From Sporisorium sorghi (Eukaryota > Basidiomycota > Ustilaginomycetes > Ustilaginales > Ustilaginaceae): a stretch of DNA of 64,000 nt. The DNA is taken from contig JALCCG010000007.1 in the NCBI GenBank assembly GCA_023212695.1, forward strand, positions 62,001-126,000, written 5' to 3'. Both the position numbers and the translations under genes were made by a program. The notes beneath the pieces were generated by a model. The model was not told where the DNA came from. It saw only the letters and a program-made list of their open reading frames with translations, and did not search any database. Below, in pieces: positions 1 through 10,272 of the stretch; the stretch's first letter is position 1; every line of letters begins with the position of its first letter.

Positions 1-1548
1 AAGGGCTCGGTAGGTAGCTTCCCTGAAATCCCCGCCGTGTGTATGCTTGTTGTGCGCCCGCCCCTTGAGCAGGGTTATCTTGATATCAGTGACCGGAGAG
101 CCTGTAAGCAGCCCGTGATGATCCCTCTCACCGACATGCTGGGCAACCAGATGCTGATAGTTGACCGGCAGAACATCGGGATGACAAGCATTGGCAAATA
201 CGATGCCGCTGTTGCGCTCTCCGGGCTCCAGCCGGAGATGCACCTCCGCATAATGCTTCAGCGGTTCGAAATGGCCGCAACCCACAACATCCTCTGTGAT
301 GGTTTCTTTGTATAGAATCTCCGGTTCACCGAATGAAATCCGGTATCCGAACCGCTCGAACACGATGCGCTCCAGTACTTCAAGCTGAATGATCCCCATC
401 ACGTGAATATGAATCGCCTGGGCCGGCTCGTCCCACTGCCCGGACAACGAGGGGTCCTCCGCATCCAGCAGACGAAATCCGCGCAGCATATCCTTGGGAT
501 GAATGGAGGATTCAAACAGCACCTTCGACTTCAATGTCGGTACAAGCTCGTATGCCGTCCGTCCGCTTAAAGCCCCGAGTCCGTCTCCTGCCGCAGCCGC
601 AGAAATACCCGTCACCACAAACAGATCACCCGCATGCACCCGGTCGGTATTCATGACCCGTCCCCCGTTGATCAGGCGGATAAACGTCACCTTCTCCCGG
701 ATCATCTCGGCTCCGGACACATAAACGATTTCATCCCGCACCTGCAGCGTTCCGCCCATGGCTTTGATATAGGTCAGCCTCGTTCCCTGCTCATCATGGC
801 GAATCTTATATACCCTCCCGGCAAAATCCGCCCCGGGATCATAATCCGTAACGGTCAGCAGATCCAGCTGATGCAGAAAATGAGTCACCCCCATATTCTG
901 CAGAGCAGAGCCGCTGAAGCAGGGGAAGAGTTGTCCTTCCCGTATCATCGCTGTCATCGTATCCAACCACTGCGAAACCTCATATCCCTGCTCCATATAG
1001 AGCTCCAGCAGCTTCTCGTCCCGCTCTGCAATCGCCTCTATAAGAGAGGACTGCATCACGCCTTCGTGCAGCACATCCTCCTCTGTGATCATGCAGGCGT
1101 CCTCGGTAAGCTCATGTCGAATCTCTTCAAGCACACGCGGCACATCCGCGCCCACCCGATCGATTTTATTAATAAAAAAGAACGTAGGCACCCCATGCTT
1201 GCGCAGCAAATGCCATACCGTCTCGGTATGACCCTCGACACCCTCCACGGCACTGATGACAACAATCGCGGCGTCCATTACCCCAATGGCCCGCTCCATT
1301 TCCGGGGAGAAATCGACATGACCCGGTGTATCGATCAAATAATAGATAGAGCCGTTGAACTGCATGGTCGCCTGATCGGCGAATACGGTGATCCCGCGTT
1401 CTTTTTCAATATCATGACTATCCAGAAAAGCGCTCTGATGATCCACGCGGCCGCGCTCCTGGATGGTATCGGTCATATATAACAGCTGCTCTGCCAGCGT
1501 GGTTTTCCCCGCATCCACATGAGCGAACATGCCTATTGTTTTTTTCAT
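1..1548 (-). CDS. TetM/TetW-family ribosomal protection GTPase (3' end outside window)
   Basis: A translational GTPase of the EF-G-like ribosomal protection family, which in characterised members frees ribosomes from tetracycline. I translated 516 codons from the ATG at 1548 with no stop, so the C-terminus (roughly 120-140 residues by family length of about 640) lies beyond the window. Visible GTPase motifs: AHVDAGKT (about residues 9-16), RGIT, DTPGH and NKID. The region near the window edge has the GSPVTDIKI segment typical of domain IV. A Shine-Dalgarno AGAGGG precedes the start. Chromosomal Paenibacillus and Bacillus genomes carry such genes without proven resistance, so the activity on tetracycline is inferred, not seen. 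It is transcribed alone, away from any mobile element. Confidence 0.85.
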   Translation of the reverse strand, partial: MKKTIGMFAHVDAGKTTLAEQLLYMTDTIQERGRVDHQSAFLDSHDIEKERGITVFADQATMQFNGSIYYLIDTPGHVDFSPEMERAIGVMDAAIVVISAVEGVEGHTETVWHLLRKHGVPTFFFINKIDRVGADVPRVLEEIRHELTEDACMITEEDVLHEGVMQSSLIEAIAERDEKLLELYMEQGYEVSQWLDTMTAMIREGQLFPCFSGSALQNMGVTHFLHQLDLLTVTDYDPGADFAGRVYKIRHDEQGTRLTYIKAMGGTLQVRDEIVYVSGAEMIREKVTFIRLINGGRVMNTDRVHAGDLFVVTGISAAAAGDGLGALSGRTAYELVPTLKSKVLFESSIHPKDMLRGFRLLDAEDPSLSGQWDEPAQAIHIHVMGIIQLEVLERIVFERFGYRISFGEPEILYKETITEDVVGCGHFEPLKHYAEVHLRLEPGERNSGIVFANACHPDVLPVNYQHLVAQHVGERDHHGLLTGSPVTDIKITLLKGRAHNKHTHGGDFREATYRAL

Positions 1549-1650
1549 CCGCTGTTTCCCTCTTCTACAAGCCGATTTCATTGATTATAAATACACTCAC
1601 TATTTTAATTTTAACATATCGAACCGCAAAAACGGCACATATGTTCTATG

Positions 1651-1673
1651 TGTCACCAAATAATTTGGCGACA
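1651..1673. promoter_or_regulatory. 23-bp imperfect palindrome upstream of the protection-protein gene
   Basis: TGTCACC-AAATAATTT-GGCGACA reads as an inverted repeat with one mismatched pair. It lies about 100 bp upstream of the start at 1548, in the 252-bp gap between two minus-strand genes. It could be an operator or a leader hairpin; no regulator gene is adjacent. Confidence 0.35.
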
Positions 1674-1800
1674 TCCCCGCTGTCTATATCAAAACAGCTG
1701 CCCCTCTGCACCCCATGGATGCAGCTGGACAGCTATAAATGATGCCGATAATGAACCCTATTGCAATAAAAGGATCAGATGAGTTCCTTCATGTCTTCTA

Positions 1801-3735
1801 TCATTTCACCAGTTCAAATGATGACAGCGCACGTTCAATCGCGGCTTTCTGCACGTCCGTTGCATTGGCATCGTTCAGCGTTGTCGTAATCGTGTAGGCA
1901 ATGTTCCCGCTCTCAAAGACGATTTCCTGTGTGGTGAAACCTACACCGTTCTTGACCTGATGTACCTTGAACGACACGGCTGGGACACCGGCGTAAGTGA
2001 TATTTTCAACCCCAAGCAGCTTCACCTTGGTTCCCGAGGCTGAGCTCGCTTCGTTATAATATCGCTTCAGATTGCTGACGATGTATTCTGCAGCGACGTC
2101 CCTTTGTGCAATAATCTCAAATCCGCCCCCGGCAAAACCATACTCCACGCTTCCCTGCTCGAACTGATCGTTCAGCGGCTCCCAATACCTTGGGATATCG
2201 ATATGATAGCGATAAGCTTGAGAGTTTTTGGTTCTCATTTTGGATTTATCCGTCAGATAGCCTTCCTCGCCAATACGGCCGAAGTTCTCCGGCACGACCT
2301 CATAATCGATTTCAATCGATTCCAGAACCTTCTTCCAGTTGGAAGCCGCCCGCTCCTGGCCATCCGGTACCGCGTACTCCAGATAATAACGATAGCCGTT
2401 CTTCTGAATCATCACTTCATACTCGGTTACCCATTTATCGCCGAAGTTGTACCGTACCTCCTGAATCTGTCCTTTTACACCCGATATTTCAACAGGCGTA
2501 AGTCCGACATATTCGTATGCATCCTTGACAAAGGATTCCGGCAGCCAGTCTTTAAGCCGCTGCGCCCAAGCCGACAATGTAGAGTCGGCCCCCGTCGGAG
2601 CGGATGTCACCGAAACGGACAGGTAGCCCTCTCCCTCCCCGCCATACAGCATTTCCTTGTTGTTGATCTCCCAGCCTGCAGGAACGCCGAACCATATTCC
2701 GTATTCCTCACTTCCTGCTTCCCGGAGACCATTGACGATGGTCGATACATCTTTTGCTGATTTGTCCCCCGCATTATAGGTCGTTCTGAATGAGCCCAGC
2801 AAGCCCGCATGTTTGTCCATATCCTTGTAGTGAACCGCTTCTGCATCGGCAAAATACAGCTCATACACGCGGTCGTTGGCATAATACTGCCGCCCTTCCC
2901 ATAAGACGCCGTCCACATCGCGGGAGATGACTCTGGCGTATCGTACGGTTCCGCCGGAGACCGTCTCCTGGTGAAGCACAACATCCCCGGAGTCGTTTAC
3001 TTCCTTCAGAAGACGTTCCAGCAGGTCATCGGGACTTTGCTTCACCTTCTGGGAGGAAGCATGGATTTCCAAGTAGTAACGGCCCGTCGCGTCATTGAAC
3101 GCGGCTCCGCTCTCGTCGTCCGTCCCTCTTCCAACCATCATCCAGGAGGGATAATTCATACTCCATTCATAATAACTATTCCCGATCCGGGTCTTTCCCG
3201 TGGTATTGTTGATTTCGCCTTCGCCCTGCTTCTCTTCCTTATCCATAACCATGAGGCTAATGGACAGCTTGCCTTGGGAAGAGCTTACCTTGGCGCCAAT
3301 CCCTGCCGCAACCGGGCGCAGAGGCACCATCAGCGTGCCGGCTACCATCGTTGGTTCTGCCGGAAGCTGCACCTTTTTCCCATCGATCCAAGCCGTCTTG
3401 TTGTCGATCACGAGCACAACGGTATGCGAGCCTTGCAGCAATCGAACCCGATTCTCCCCTTCGAGCCTGATCTCGCTGCCAAAAGCTTTCTTGAACACGC
3501 CAAGCGGCACCATGAGCACCCCCTGTTTCAATTGGGGTTTGGCAATCGTGTAGGCTGTGCCATTCACCGAAGCTGTACTGCTGCCGCTCTGCACCGTCAA
3601 TACCCGCTTCTCGGGAACCACGTCATCCCCCCATACCGGAAGTGACAGCGACGTAAATAACATGAAAGCCACTACCGTACCCGCTGTAAACCGCCGCAGA
3701 CGCCGGCTTGACTCCGTGCTTGCTCTCTTAACCAT
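1801..3735 (-). CDS. secreted copper-amine-oxidase stalk-domain protein
   Basis: A 644-residue exported protein. A basic N-terminus and a hydrophobic stretch (about 14-35) form a signal peptide. Residues about 45-165 match the copper amine oxidase N-terminal (stalk) domain, recognisable by PLGVFKKAFGSE and a second half ending in LMVPLRPVAAGIG. This domain is widespread on Paenibacillus surface proteins and is not itself an oxidase. The remaining 450 residues contain three similar-looking segments of about 140 residues each beginning around YxWxxNYP or a related motif; I do not recognise their family. The start ATG overlaps the stop of the upstream protease gene by one base (TAATG), so translation is probably coupled and the two products may act together at the cell surface. 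Confidence 0.8.
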   Translation of the reverse strand: MVKRASTESSRRLRRFTAGTVVAFMLFTSLSLPVWGDDVVPEKRVLTVQSGSSTASVNGTAYTIAKPQLKQGVLMVPLGVFKKAFGSEIRLEGENRVRLLQGSHTVVLVIDNKTAWIDGKKVQLPAEPTMVAGTLMVPLRPVAAGIGAKVSSSQGKLSISLMVMDKEEKQGEGEINNTTGKTRIGNSYYEWSMNYPSWMMVGRGTDDESGAAFNDATGRYYLEIHASSQKVKQSPDDLLERLLKEVNDSGDVVLHQETVSGGTVRYARVISRDVDGVLWEGRQYYANDRVYELYFADAEAVHYKDMDKHAGLLGSFRTTYNAGDKSAKDVSTIVNGLREAGSEEYGIWFGVPAGWEINNKEMLYGGEGEGYLSVSVTSAPTGADSTLSAWAQRLKDWLPESFVKDAYEYVGLTPVEISGVKGQIQEVRYNFGDKWVTEYEVMIQKNGYRYYLEYAVPDGQERAASNWKKVLESIEIDYEVVPENFGRIGEEGYLTDKSKMRTKNSQAYRYHIDIPRYWEPLNDQFEQGSVEYGFAGGGFEIIAQRDVAAEYIVSNLKRYYNEASSASGTKVKLLGVENITYAGVPAVSFKVHQVKNGVGFTTQEIVFESGNIAYTITTTLNDANATDVQKAAIERALSSFELVK

Positions 3736-4880
3736 TACTCAGCCTCCCCAACGCTTGACGAAACAGCTTGGCTTCCATCCTGGCTGAGCGTCAGTTTAAG
3801 ATTTACGATATCCCCGTCACGCTGCATCAGCAATTGAACATGCTGGCCCGGCATGAAGGACTTTAACCGTTCGTTTATATCCACAACGGAATATACGCGC
3901 TTTCCGTTAATTGCGTATAACACATCGTCTTCTTGAATCCCGATTTTGCGTGCCTCTGCAGACAGCACCTTGATAACCGTCAGTGGGTCATCTGAAGGAA
4001 GCCCCACAATGGCCGACCAGCTCTCTTCCAGCTCCAACCCGAGTGCCGCTCTTCTCACTTCACCATATTTCAATAAGTGATCCGTCACATAACGAACGGT
4101 TTCCGCCGGAATGGAGAAACCCATATTTTCAATGCCGACCGCGGCGAATTTCTTGCTGTTGATCCCGATAACCTCGCCCTTCAGATTAACCAGCGGGCCG
4201 CCGCTGTTTCCAGGGTTGATCGCTGTATCGGTCTGAATCAGACGGTAAGAACCGTCCACGCTGCGGTTTAGACCGCTAACCACACCGACCGAGGCTGAAT
4301 TCCGCAGCGAGAATGAGATCGGGGTGCCGATGGCAACCACGGTTTCCCCCACCAGCGCATTTTGCGCGGTAGCGGCAAACTTGGCCGGCTTCAAGGACTT
4401 GGCATTGATTTTGACCAAGGCAATGTCGCTCATCGGATCACTGTATACGCCCTTGGCTTTATAGGATTTGCCGTCGGAGGTCACAATCGTGATGCCGGTT
4501 AGACCATCCACTACATGGGCATTCGTCACAATCCAGCCGTCTGACTTCCAGATGACCCCCGTGCCATGAGCGAGGTTATATCGATCGTCCACTTCCCCGC
4601 CTCCTGATGCAGCCTTCCCGATAATGCCAACGACCGACGGCGACATCAGGCTGATGACCTGTGGCACCGCGTTTTGTTCATATGTACTTTTGTTCTTTGA
4701 TGCTGCAGCTGCCGCAATATCGGTATCCATAACGACACCGCAGCTTCCCGCCAGAATCACGGCCCCCAGCAGAACAGCAGCTGATCGCTGCTGCCAATGT
4801 ATATTCTTCAATTGTTCGGTTCCTCCCCCGGTTCCATCCTCTATCCAACTTGTACTCCTCAATTTATCATGTTTTTCCAT
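3735..4880 (-). CDS. HtrA/DegP-like membrane-anchored serine protease with PDZ domain
   Basis: A 381-residue trypsin-fold protease for quality control of exported proteins. One transmembrane segment (about 32-54) anchors it. The catalytic triad is visible: His in VTNAHVV, Asp in DIALVKI and Ser in GNSGGPL. A C-terminal PDZ domain (about 285-365) contains VLYAINGKRV. The length fits HtrA-family enzymes (about 400). The first 30 residues are hydrophilic and cytoplasmic. The Shine-Dalgarno before the ATG is weak, so the start is moderately sure. Its stop overlaps the start of the stalk-domain gene, which suggests that protein is a partner or substrate; this is inference. Confidence 0.88.
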   Translation of the reverse strand: MEKHDKLRSTSWIEDGTGGGTEQLKNIHWQQRSAAVLLGAVILAGSCGVVMDTDIAAAAASKNKSTYEQNAVPQVISLMSPSVVGIIGKAASGGGEVDDRYNLAHGTGVIWKSDGWIVTNAHVVDGLTGITIVTSDGKSYKAKGVYSDPMSDIALVKINAKSLKPAKFAATAQNALVGETVVAIGTPISFSLRNSASVGVVSGLNRSVDGSYRLIQTDTAINPGNSGGPLVNLKGEVIGINSKKFAAVGIENMGFSIPAETVRYVTDHLLKYGEVRRAALGLELEESWSAIVGLPSDDPLTVIKVLSAEARKIGIQEDDVLYAINGKRVYSVVDINERLKSFMPGQHVQLLMQRDGDIVNLKLTLSQDGSQAVSSSVGEAE

Positions 4881-4955
4881 ATACAGCCATTGCTTCTAGA
4901 CCTATTTCTTTTTTATTTTCTTGCGGATTGTGTAACTTTCCCTCGAAGCAACAAA

Positions 4956-4992
4956 AAGACGCCTTCATCCTGCAAGAGCAGAAGGGCGTCTT
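4956..4992 (-). terminator. rho-independent terminator of the 69-residue gene
   Basis: Inverted repeat AAGACGCC/GGCGTCTT, extended inward by CTTC/GAAG with a bulge. On the minus strand it is followed by TTTTTG. It lies about 60 bp past the stop at 5050 and before the protease gene. Confidence 0.75.
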
Positions 4993-5049
4993 GTTTGTAT
5001 GTATTTCCTTCGTCAAATGAAGCCGCTTTAATAACGTACGAAATGCAGC

Positions 5050-5259
5050 CTAATTGTTAAACCATCCCGTAATCATGGCATAGTCAGAATACAGGAACAC
5101 AAATAAGCTGACGAGGCCGAAAGCGATTGCGAATTTATTTTTTTGGCGGGCCATCAGCAAGCGAACCACACCAACCAAGATCAAAATCGTAAACAAAATC
5201 ATAAAGATATCAAATGTCTTGAATGTTGCGCTCGCATCCGATGCTGCTGCAAGGATCAT
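5050..5259 (-). CDS. small two-helix membrane protein (DUF2759-like)
   Basis: A 69-residue protein with two predicted membrane helices (about 18-36 and 43-60) joined by a basic loop, ARQKNK. I set the start at the ATG at 5259 because a strong Shine-Dalgarno, GAGGAGGT, sits 6-7 bases upstream; the longer frame reaching 5373 has no such site. Size and layout resemble the DUF2759 (YqgW) proteins of Bacillus, but I cannot confirm the family without a search. Function is unknown. It is a single-gene unit with its own terminator. Confidence 0.7.
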   Translation of the reverse strand: MILAAASDASATFKTFDIFMILFTILILVGVVRLLMARQKNKFAIAFGLVSLFVFLYSDYAMITGWFNN

Positions 5260-5312
5260 GAAACGTACCTCCTCGTGGGTTTGTTCTCGGGCAAATTTAC
5301 ATATCTTCTTAT

Positions 5313-5341
5313 ATGTTATCCATGTGCCCGTCCAGATGCAA
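5313..5341 (-). promoter_or_regulatory. candidate sigma-A promoter of the 69-residue gene
   Basis: TTGCAT, 17-bp spacer, TAACAT on the minus strand, about 55 bp upstream of the start. The -35 is good and the -10 is moderate (4 of 6). Confidence 0.4.
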
Positions 5342-5443
5342 GCCCTCTGTCCCCAAAAATGAAAAAAAGTCATAAAATTTTCTCATTTTTAACCAAATTG
5401 TCAGACTTCAGTATGACTTTCATCATGGCTGTGGCCCGTTATT

Positions 5444-7039
5444 TTAGGGAATGTAATCGGGTTGGGGCTGCTTGGAGCTCTCAAGCGGCACATCTGCAGG
5501 ATCAAGATGATGTCCTCCATCGTCCTCCGTGACCGACTCCGGTTCGGCTGTCATTTCCTCTTCCAAGTCATCATTAGGCAAGGCTACGGACGGGTCCGTG
5601 ATCGTGATCCGATCCTCCGGATCCTTTTTGACATCGAGGGCAACCTCATTGGACGGTTCACTGCTTACGTTCAGTCCGTTAACAGCGACCACATAAATGG
5701 TATACCTGCCAGACGGGCCAGCTAACATATTGAGATTTGAGATGAGATACGCACGGTTATCTAACAGATCATCATTTAAGCGTGATCTCGATCCGTCGGT
5801 TCCTATGTAGTAAACATTATATTTAACGCCTTCCTGTGCATCTGACCAGGTTAGACTAATGGATTCCTCTTCCTCATTTAGAATAGCCTGAAGACCCGAT
5901 ACTTTATTCGGCCGGCTCGAAACTTCGCTGGAATAACCGCTCTTGCCGATCCTATTGACAGCTTCTATGACATAGAAGGTCGGCTCCTGATGAGTTGCGT
6001 TCAATATCACATAAGAACCCGCCTCCACATTCGCTCCGTCTGCCAATAACGTATAGCCTGCCCCCGGCTGTGCACTGGAATAGACGTTGTAGGTCTCGCC
6101 CTGTCGCTGAGTCCAGGTCAATTGAACCTGACCATTCACATCATGAAATTTCACATTATTAGGAGCTGAAGGTGGTGTTGTCGGCAGCTGTGATTGTAAC
6201 GGCCCCTGCGATTCCGTTCCCGATTGCGGTGAATGTGGCTGCGCACCTCCTGAAGGTACTTCTGCTGCTTCTCGGGAAGGCGTCGCAACTCCATAGATGA
6301 TCGGTAGCGTATCCTCTGATTGAGTCTCCTGCTCTTTCTCTGGCTGAGAATCCAGCTCTTCCTCGGGAGTATCTAACTCGCTCTCGGGGGCATCCAGCTT
6401 GATCTGCTCTGCCGCTTGCAGCCATTTGAAGGTTGCCGCGGCGGCGGCTTCCCTTGTAACTGTCCCCTTGGGGCTAAAACCATTTGCGGTTTCCGGGAAG
6501 AGACCTAGTTCCAGCGCAAGTGCTGTAGCATCCTTTGCATATTCGCTAATCGAAGGATCATTAGTCTTCTCCTGCAAGGTTCCCTCATGCAAAATTTCCT
6601 TGCCGGTAATCTCTTGCAGGGCTCTCTGGCATAACACGGCCATATCCTGCTGTGTCAGCGGTTGTCCCAGTCCAAACCTTCCGTTTCCGACTCCCATGAC
6701 GAGTCCCTTATTCACCGCAGCTTCTATAGCGGAGAAGGCATAATGATCGTTAGACACATCCTTAAATGTAGCCCTCTCGGGAGGATTGCCTGTACTCAGA
6801 TTTAACGCATTTACGATCATGATAACAAAATCCTGCCGGCTCACGCTTTCTTTCGGATTGAACTCCTCGTACCCGTCACCTTGGAGCAGCCCGCTGTCTG
6901 CTAACCGGAGAATGGCATCCTTTGCATAGGATGGATCGATATCTGAAAAAATAACGCCTGCTTGAGCACTAGTGGATGAGTTTATGTATAAAGCACTTGC
7001 TGCCAGAGCAATCAGCATGGAATAGGTGTACCTCTTCAT
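5444..7039 (-). CDS. surface protein with SLH repeats and fibronectin type III domains
   Basis: A 531-residue exported protein. A signal peptide (about 1-27, ending AQAG) is followed by three S-layer homology repeats (about 30-215; for example FSDIDPSYAKDAI and FKDVSNDHYAFSAIEAA), which bind secondary wall polymer and hold a protein at the cell surface. An acidic, Pro/Gln-rich linker (about 215-285) leads to two fibronectin type III domains (about 285-385 and 385-480), each with the LTW...YNVY pattern. The C-terminal 50 residues are acidic. A GGGGGG Shine-Dalgarno precedes the ATG. The role is probably structural or ligand binding; no catalytic domain is seen. An AT-rich inverted repeat at 5355-5391 may be its terminator. 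Confidence 0.85.
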   Translation of the reverse strand: MKRYTYSMLIALAASALYINSSTSAQAGVIFSDIDPSYAKDAILRLADSGLLQGDGYEEFNPKESVSRQDFVIMIVNALNLSTGNPPERATFKDVSNDHYAFSAIEAAVNKGLVMGVGNGRFGLGQPLTQQDMAVLCQRALQEITGKEILHEGTLQEKTNDPSISEYAKDATALALELGLFPETANGFSPKGTVTREAAAAATFKWLQAAEQIKLDAPESELDTPEEELDSQPEKEQETQSEDTLPIIYGVATPSREAAEVPSGGAQPHSPQSGTESQGPLQSQLPTTPPSAPNNVKFHDVNGQVQLTWTQRQGETYNVYSSAQPGAGYTLLADGANVEAGSYVILNATHQEPTFYVIEAVNRIGKSGYSSEVSSRPNKVSGLQAILNEEEESISLTWSDAQEGVKYNVYYIGTDGSRSRLNDDLLDNRAYLISNLNMLAGPSGRYTIYVVAVNGLNVSSEPSNEVALDVKKDPEDRITITDPSVALPNDDLEEEMTAEPESVTEDDGGHHLDPADVPLESSKQPQPDYIP

Positions 7040-7179
7040 ACAATCCCCCCATTAATCAAAATCACCAAGATCATACCATATCCTGGAACGGGATGGTATT
7101 GGAGGAATATATGAAAATACACAGTATATTCCTTCACCGACTACTCCATTCTCTAAGCTGCTCTTGGATAAGAAAAAAA

Positions 7180-7206
7180 GAGCCCCCGATTATTCCATCG
7201 GGTGCT
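7180..7206 (-). terminator. terminator of uvrBA
   Basis: GAGC-x-CCCGAT / ATCGGG-x-GCTC hairpin; on the minus strand it is followed by TTTTTTT. It lies about 95 bp beyond the uvrA stop. Confidence 0.8.
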
Positions 7207-7299
7207 CCTTCTCAGACAACCTCTTGTTCATTGGCTGAAGTTATTTGTTGATATCAATGCCAGCGCAATCCCCTTCAGCATGGGAAGAAAGCCGAACTA

Positions 7300-10170
7300 C
7301 TATGAACGCGCAGCCTCAACCTTGTTCAGTTCCTTGGTTCGCTTCGTATCACGTTCCAAGACCGGCTTCAGGTACTTGCCTGTATAAGACTCCGGCACCT
7401 TGACCAATTCCTCAGGCGTACCTGTGGCAATGATCGTACCGCCACCGCTGCCGCCCTCTGGACCAAGATCGATCAGATAATCCGCCGTCTTAATGACATC
7501 CAGATTGTGCTCGATGACCAGGACGGACTCGCCGGATTCTACCAGGCGGTGGAGCACAACTAACAGACGGTCGATATCGTCCACATGCAGGCCGGTTGTC
7601 GGTTCATCCAGGATATACATCGTTTTCCCTGTGCTGCGGCGGTACAGCTCAGATGCCAGCTTCACGCGCTGGGCTTCACCGCCGGACAGCGTTGTGGCAG
7701 GCTGGCCCAGCGTAATGTAGCCCAAGCCAACATCCATCAAGGTTTGCATTTTGCGGTGAATCTTCGGAATGTTCTGGAAGAAATCCGTTGCATTCTCAAC
7801 CGTCATCTCCAGCACTTCGGAGATGTTCTTGCCTTTATATTTGACTTCCAGCGTTTCACGGTTATAGCGCTTGCCCTTACATACTTCGCAAGGAACGTAA
7901 ATATCCGGCAGGAAGTGCATTTCAATCTTGATGATTCCGTCCCCGCGGCAGGCCTCGCAGCGTCCGCCCTTCACGTTGAAGCTGAAGCGGCCTTTCTTGT
8001 ATCCGCGAATCTTCGCTTCATTCGTCTGGGAGAAGATGTCCCTGATATCGTCGAAGACGCCTGTATAGGTAGCAGGGTTCGAGCGAGGCGTACGGCCGAT
8101 CGGAGACTGGTCAATGTCAATGACCTTCTCGATATGCTCGAGACCTTTCATTTCACGGTATTTCCCTGGACGCACCTTCGCCTTGTTCAAATCGCGGGCC
8201 AGCGTTTTATACAGAATCTCATTCACCAGCGTTGATTTACCGGATCCGGACACGCCGGTTACCGCAGTAAACACGCCAATCGGAATTTTCACGTTGATAT
8301 TCTTGAGATTGTTTTCTTTCGCGCCCTTGATCTCAAGCCAGCGTCCATCAGTCTTGCGCCGCTCGCTGTTAACCGGAATGAATTTGCGGCCGCTCAGATA
8401 TTGCCCCGTCAGAGAATTAGGGTCCTTCATAATCTCCTTCGGTGTTCCCTCCGCAATGACCTGGCCGCCATGGATGCCAGCGCCTGGACCGATATCGATG
8501 ATATAGTCCGCAGCCATCATCGTATCTTCGTCGTGCTCTACCACAATCAGCGTATTGCCCAAATTCCGCATATGCTCAAGGGTGGAGATCAGTCGGTCGT
8601 TATCCCGCTGGTGAAGTCCAATACTAGGCTCGTCCAAAATGTACAACACGCCCATCAGGCTCGATCCGATCTGCGTGGCTAGCCGGATTCGTTGTGCTTC
8701 CCCGCCAGACAGCGTTCCCGCTGAACGGCTGAGGGTGAGGTAATCCAATCCCACATTGACCAGGAATCCCAACCGGCTGTGAATCTCTTTCAGGATGAGG
8801 TTGGCAATCTGGGTTTCTTTCTCGCTGAGTTCCAGATGATCGAAGAATTTCAGGGAATCCCCGATCGACAGACTGGAAACGTAGGCCATATTGCGCTCAT
8901 TGATCGTAACGGCCAGGCTCTCCTTCCGAAGACGATGCCCTTTACATACGTCGCATGGCTTGCTGCTCATGTAGCCTTCGATGTACTCGCGAATACCTTC
9001 GGAATTCGTATCCCGGTAGCGGCGTTCCAGATTCGGAATAATTCCCTCAAAGGTCACGTGCGCTTCCTTGCGCTGACCGAAATCATTCTCATAACGGAAA
9101 TGTACCTTCTCTTTGCCCGTGCCATATAACAGCTTATTCATCTGTTCCTGGGTCAGGGTGCTGACCGGCTTGTCCTGCGGAATGCCGAAATGCACGCAGA
9201 CCGATTTCAGAAATTGCGGATAATAGGTGGAGGTGCCTCCACTCCATGCGGCAAAGGCGCCTTCTTCTATACTTTTGCTCATATCCGGCACCAGCAGCTC
9301 CGAATCCACAATCATCTCCACACCCAAGCCGTCGCATTCCGGACAAGCTCCGAACGGGGTGTTAAAAGAGAACATCCTCGGCGTCAGCTCTTCCATGCTG
9401 AAACCGCAGATCGGGCAAGCGAAGTTGGAGCTGAAGCGCAGCTCCTCTTGTCCCATAATATCAACCAGAAGCTGGCCGCCCGACAGATTCAATGCCGTCT
9501 CGATCGAATCGGCAAGACGTGCCTCAATATCTTCCTTGACCACGATCCGGTCAACCACAACCTCGATCGTATGCTTCTTATTCTTCTCAAGCTCGATGCT
9601 GTCCGACAGATCACGCAGCTCCCCGTTGACACGAACCCGGACAAAGCCCTGCTTCGCAATATCGGCAAACAGATTCTTATGCTCGCCTTTGCGTCCAGAA
9701 ATGACCGGTGCCAGAATCTGCAGTCTCGTCTTCTCCGGATACTGCATGATACGGTCTACCATCTGTTCGACCGTCTGGGAAGTGATCTCCACGCCATGCT
9801 CCGGGCAATGAGGATGTCCAATGCGAGCGAACAGGAGTCGCAGATAATCGTAGATTTCCGTTACGGTACCCACCGTGGAACGCGGGTTGCGGCTCGTCGT
9901 TTTCTGGTCAATCGATATCGCAGGCGATAAGCCGTCGATGGAATCGACATCCGGTTTTTCCATTTGTCCGAGGAACTGGCGGGCATAAGCGGACAAGGAT
10001 TCCACGTAACGACGCTGACCCTCGGCATAAATGGTATCAAATGCGAGCGAGGATTTGCCCGAGCCGCTAAGACCTGTAAGAACAACGAACTTGTCACGAG
10101 GTATCGTGACGTCGATATTTTTCAGATTGTGTGCGCGGGCGCCTTTGATCACAATATTTTCACTTGCCAA
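7300..10170 (-). CDS. uvrA: UvrA, excinuclease ABC subunit A
   Basis: The damage-sensing ATPase of nucleotide excision repair, which loads UvrB onto lesions. The 956 residues match the family length. Two ABC modules are visible: Walker [10 protein letters not shown] near residue 33 and GVSGSGKST near 640, with signatures [12 protein letters not shown] and [12 protein letters not shown]. Zinc-binding cysteines occur as CPICG...CPEC and CEAC...CEVC. The start is TTG (10168-10170), preceded by AGGAG at a spacing of about 10; no better in-frame start is seen. It follows uvrB by 102 bp and probably shares its promoter. A wobble-rich hairpin lies in the spacer. Confidence 0.97.
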   Translation of the reverse strand: MASENIVIKGARAHNLKNIDVTIPRDKFVVLTGLSGSGKSSLAFDTIYAEGQRRYVESLSAYARQFLGQMEKPDVDSIDGLSPAISIDQKTTSRNPRSTVGTVTEIYDYLRLLFARIGHPHCPEHGVEITSQTVEQMVDRIMQYPEKTRLQILAPVISGRKGEHKNLFADIAKQGFVRVRVNGELRDLSDSIELEKNKKHTIEVVVDRIVVKEDIEARLADSIETALNLSGGQLLVDIMGQEELRFSSNFACPICGFSMEELTPRMFSFNTPFGACPECDGLGVEMIVDSELLVPDMSKSIEEGAFAAWSGGTSTYYPQFLKSVCVHFGIPQDKPVSTLTQEQMNKLLYGTGKEKVHFRYENDFGQRKEAHVTFEGIIPNLERRYRDTNSEGIREYIEGYMSSKPCDVCKGHRLRKESLAVTINERNMAYVSSLSIGDSLKFFDHLELSEKETQIANLILKEIHSRLGFLVNVGLDYLTLSRSAGTLSGGEAQRIRLATQIGSSLMGVLYILDEPSIGLHQRDNDRLISTLEHMRNLGNTLIVVEHDEDTMMAADYIIDIGPGAGIHGGQVIAEGTPKEIMKDPNSLTGQYLSGRKFIPVNSERRKTDGRWLEIKGAKENNLKNINVKIPIGVFTAVTGVSGSGKSTLVNEILYKTLARDLNKAKVRPGKYREMKGLEHIEKVIDIDQSPIGRTPRSNPATYTGVFDDIRDIFSQTNEAKIRGYKKGRFSFNVKGGRCEACRGDGIIKIEMHFLPDIYVPCEVCKGKRYNRETLEVKYKGKNISEVLEMTVENATDFFQNIPKIHRKMQTLMDVGLGYITLGQPATTLSGGEAQRVKLASELYRRSTGKTMYILDEPTTGLHVDDIDRLLVVLHRLVESGESVLVIEHNLDVIKTADYLIDLGPEGGSGGGTIIATGTPEELVKVPESYTGKYLKPVLERDTKRTKELNKVEAARS

Positions 10171-10224
10171 ACGATATCATCTCCTACTCCATATGGCATG
10201 CATGTATAGCTGTATTTATTTCAC

Positions 10225-10254
10225 AAAGAGAACGACCGCTTGGCCGTCCCCCTT
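10225..10254 (-). other. hairpin in the uvrB-uvrA spacer
   Basis: On the minus strand a 13-pair stem with several G-U pairs surrounds an AAGC tetraloop and is followed by TTTG. It could be a leaky terminator or an RNA processing site that lowers uvrA relative to uvrB. No long U-tract is present. Confidence 0.4.
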
Positions 10255-10272
10255 GACATTCTTCAACCCATA

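Noticed and set aside
634..1482. Plus-strand open frame of 282 codons at the window start
   Set aside because: Antisense to the ribosomal-protection GTPase, whose GTP-binding motifs are intact on the minus strand.
1770..1789. AAGGA/TCCTT hairpin after the stalk-domain gene
   Set aside because: Only five pairs and a ten-base loop; too weak to call a terminator.
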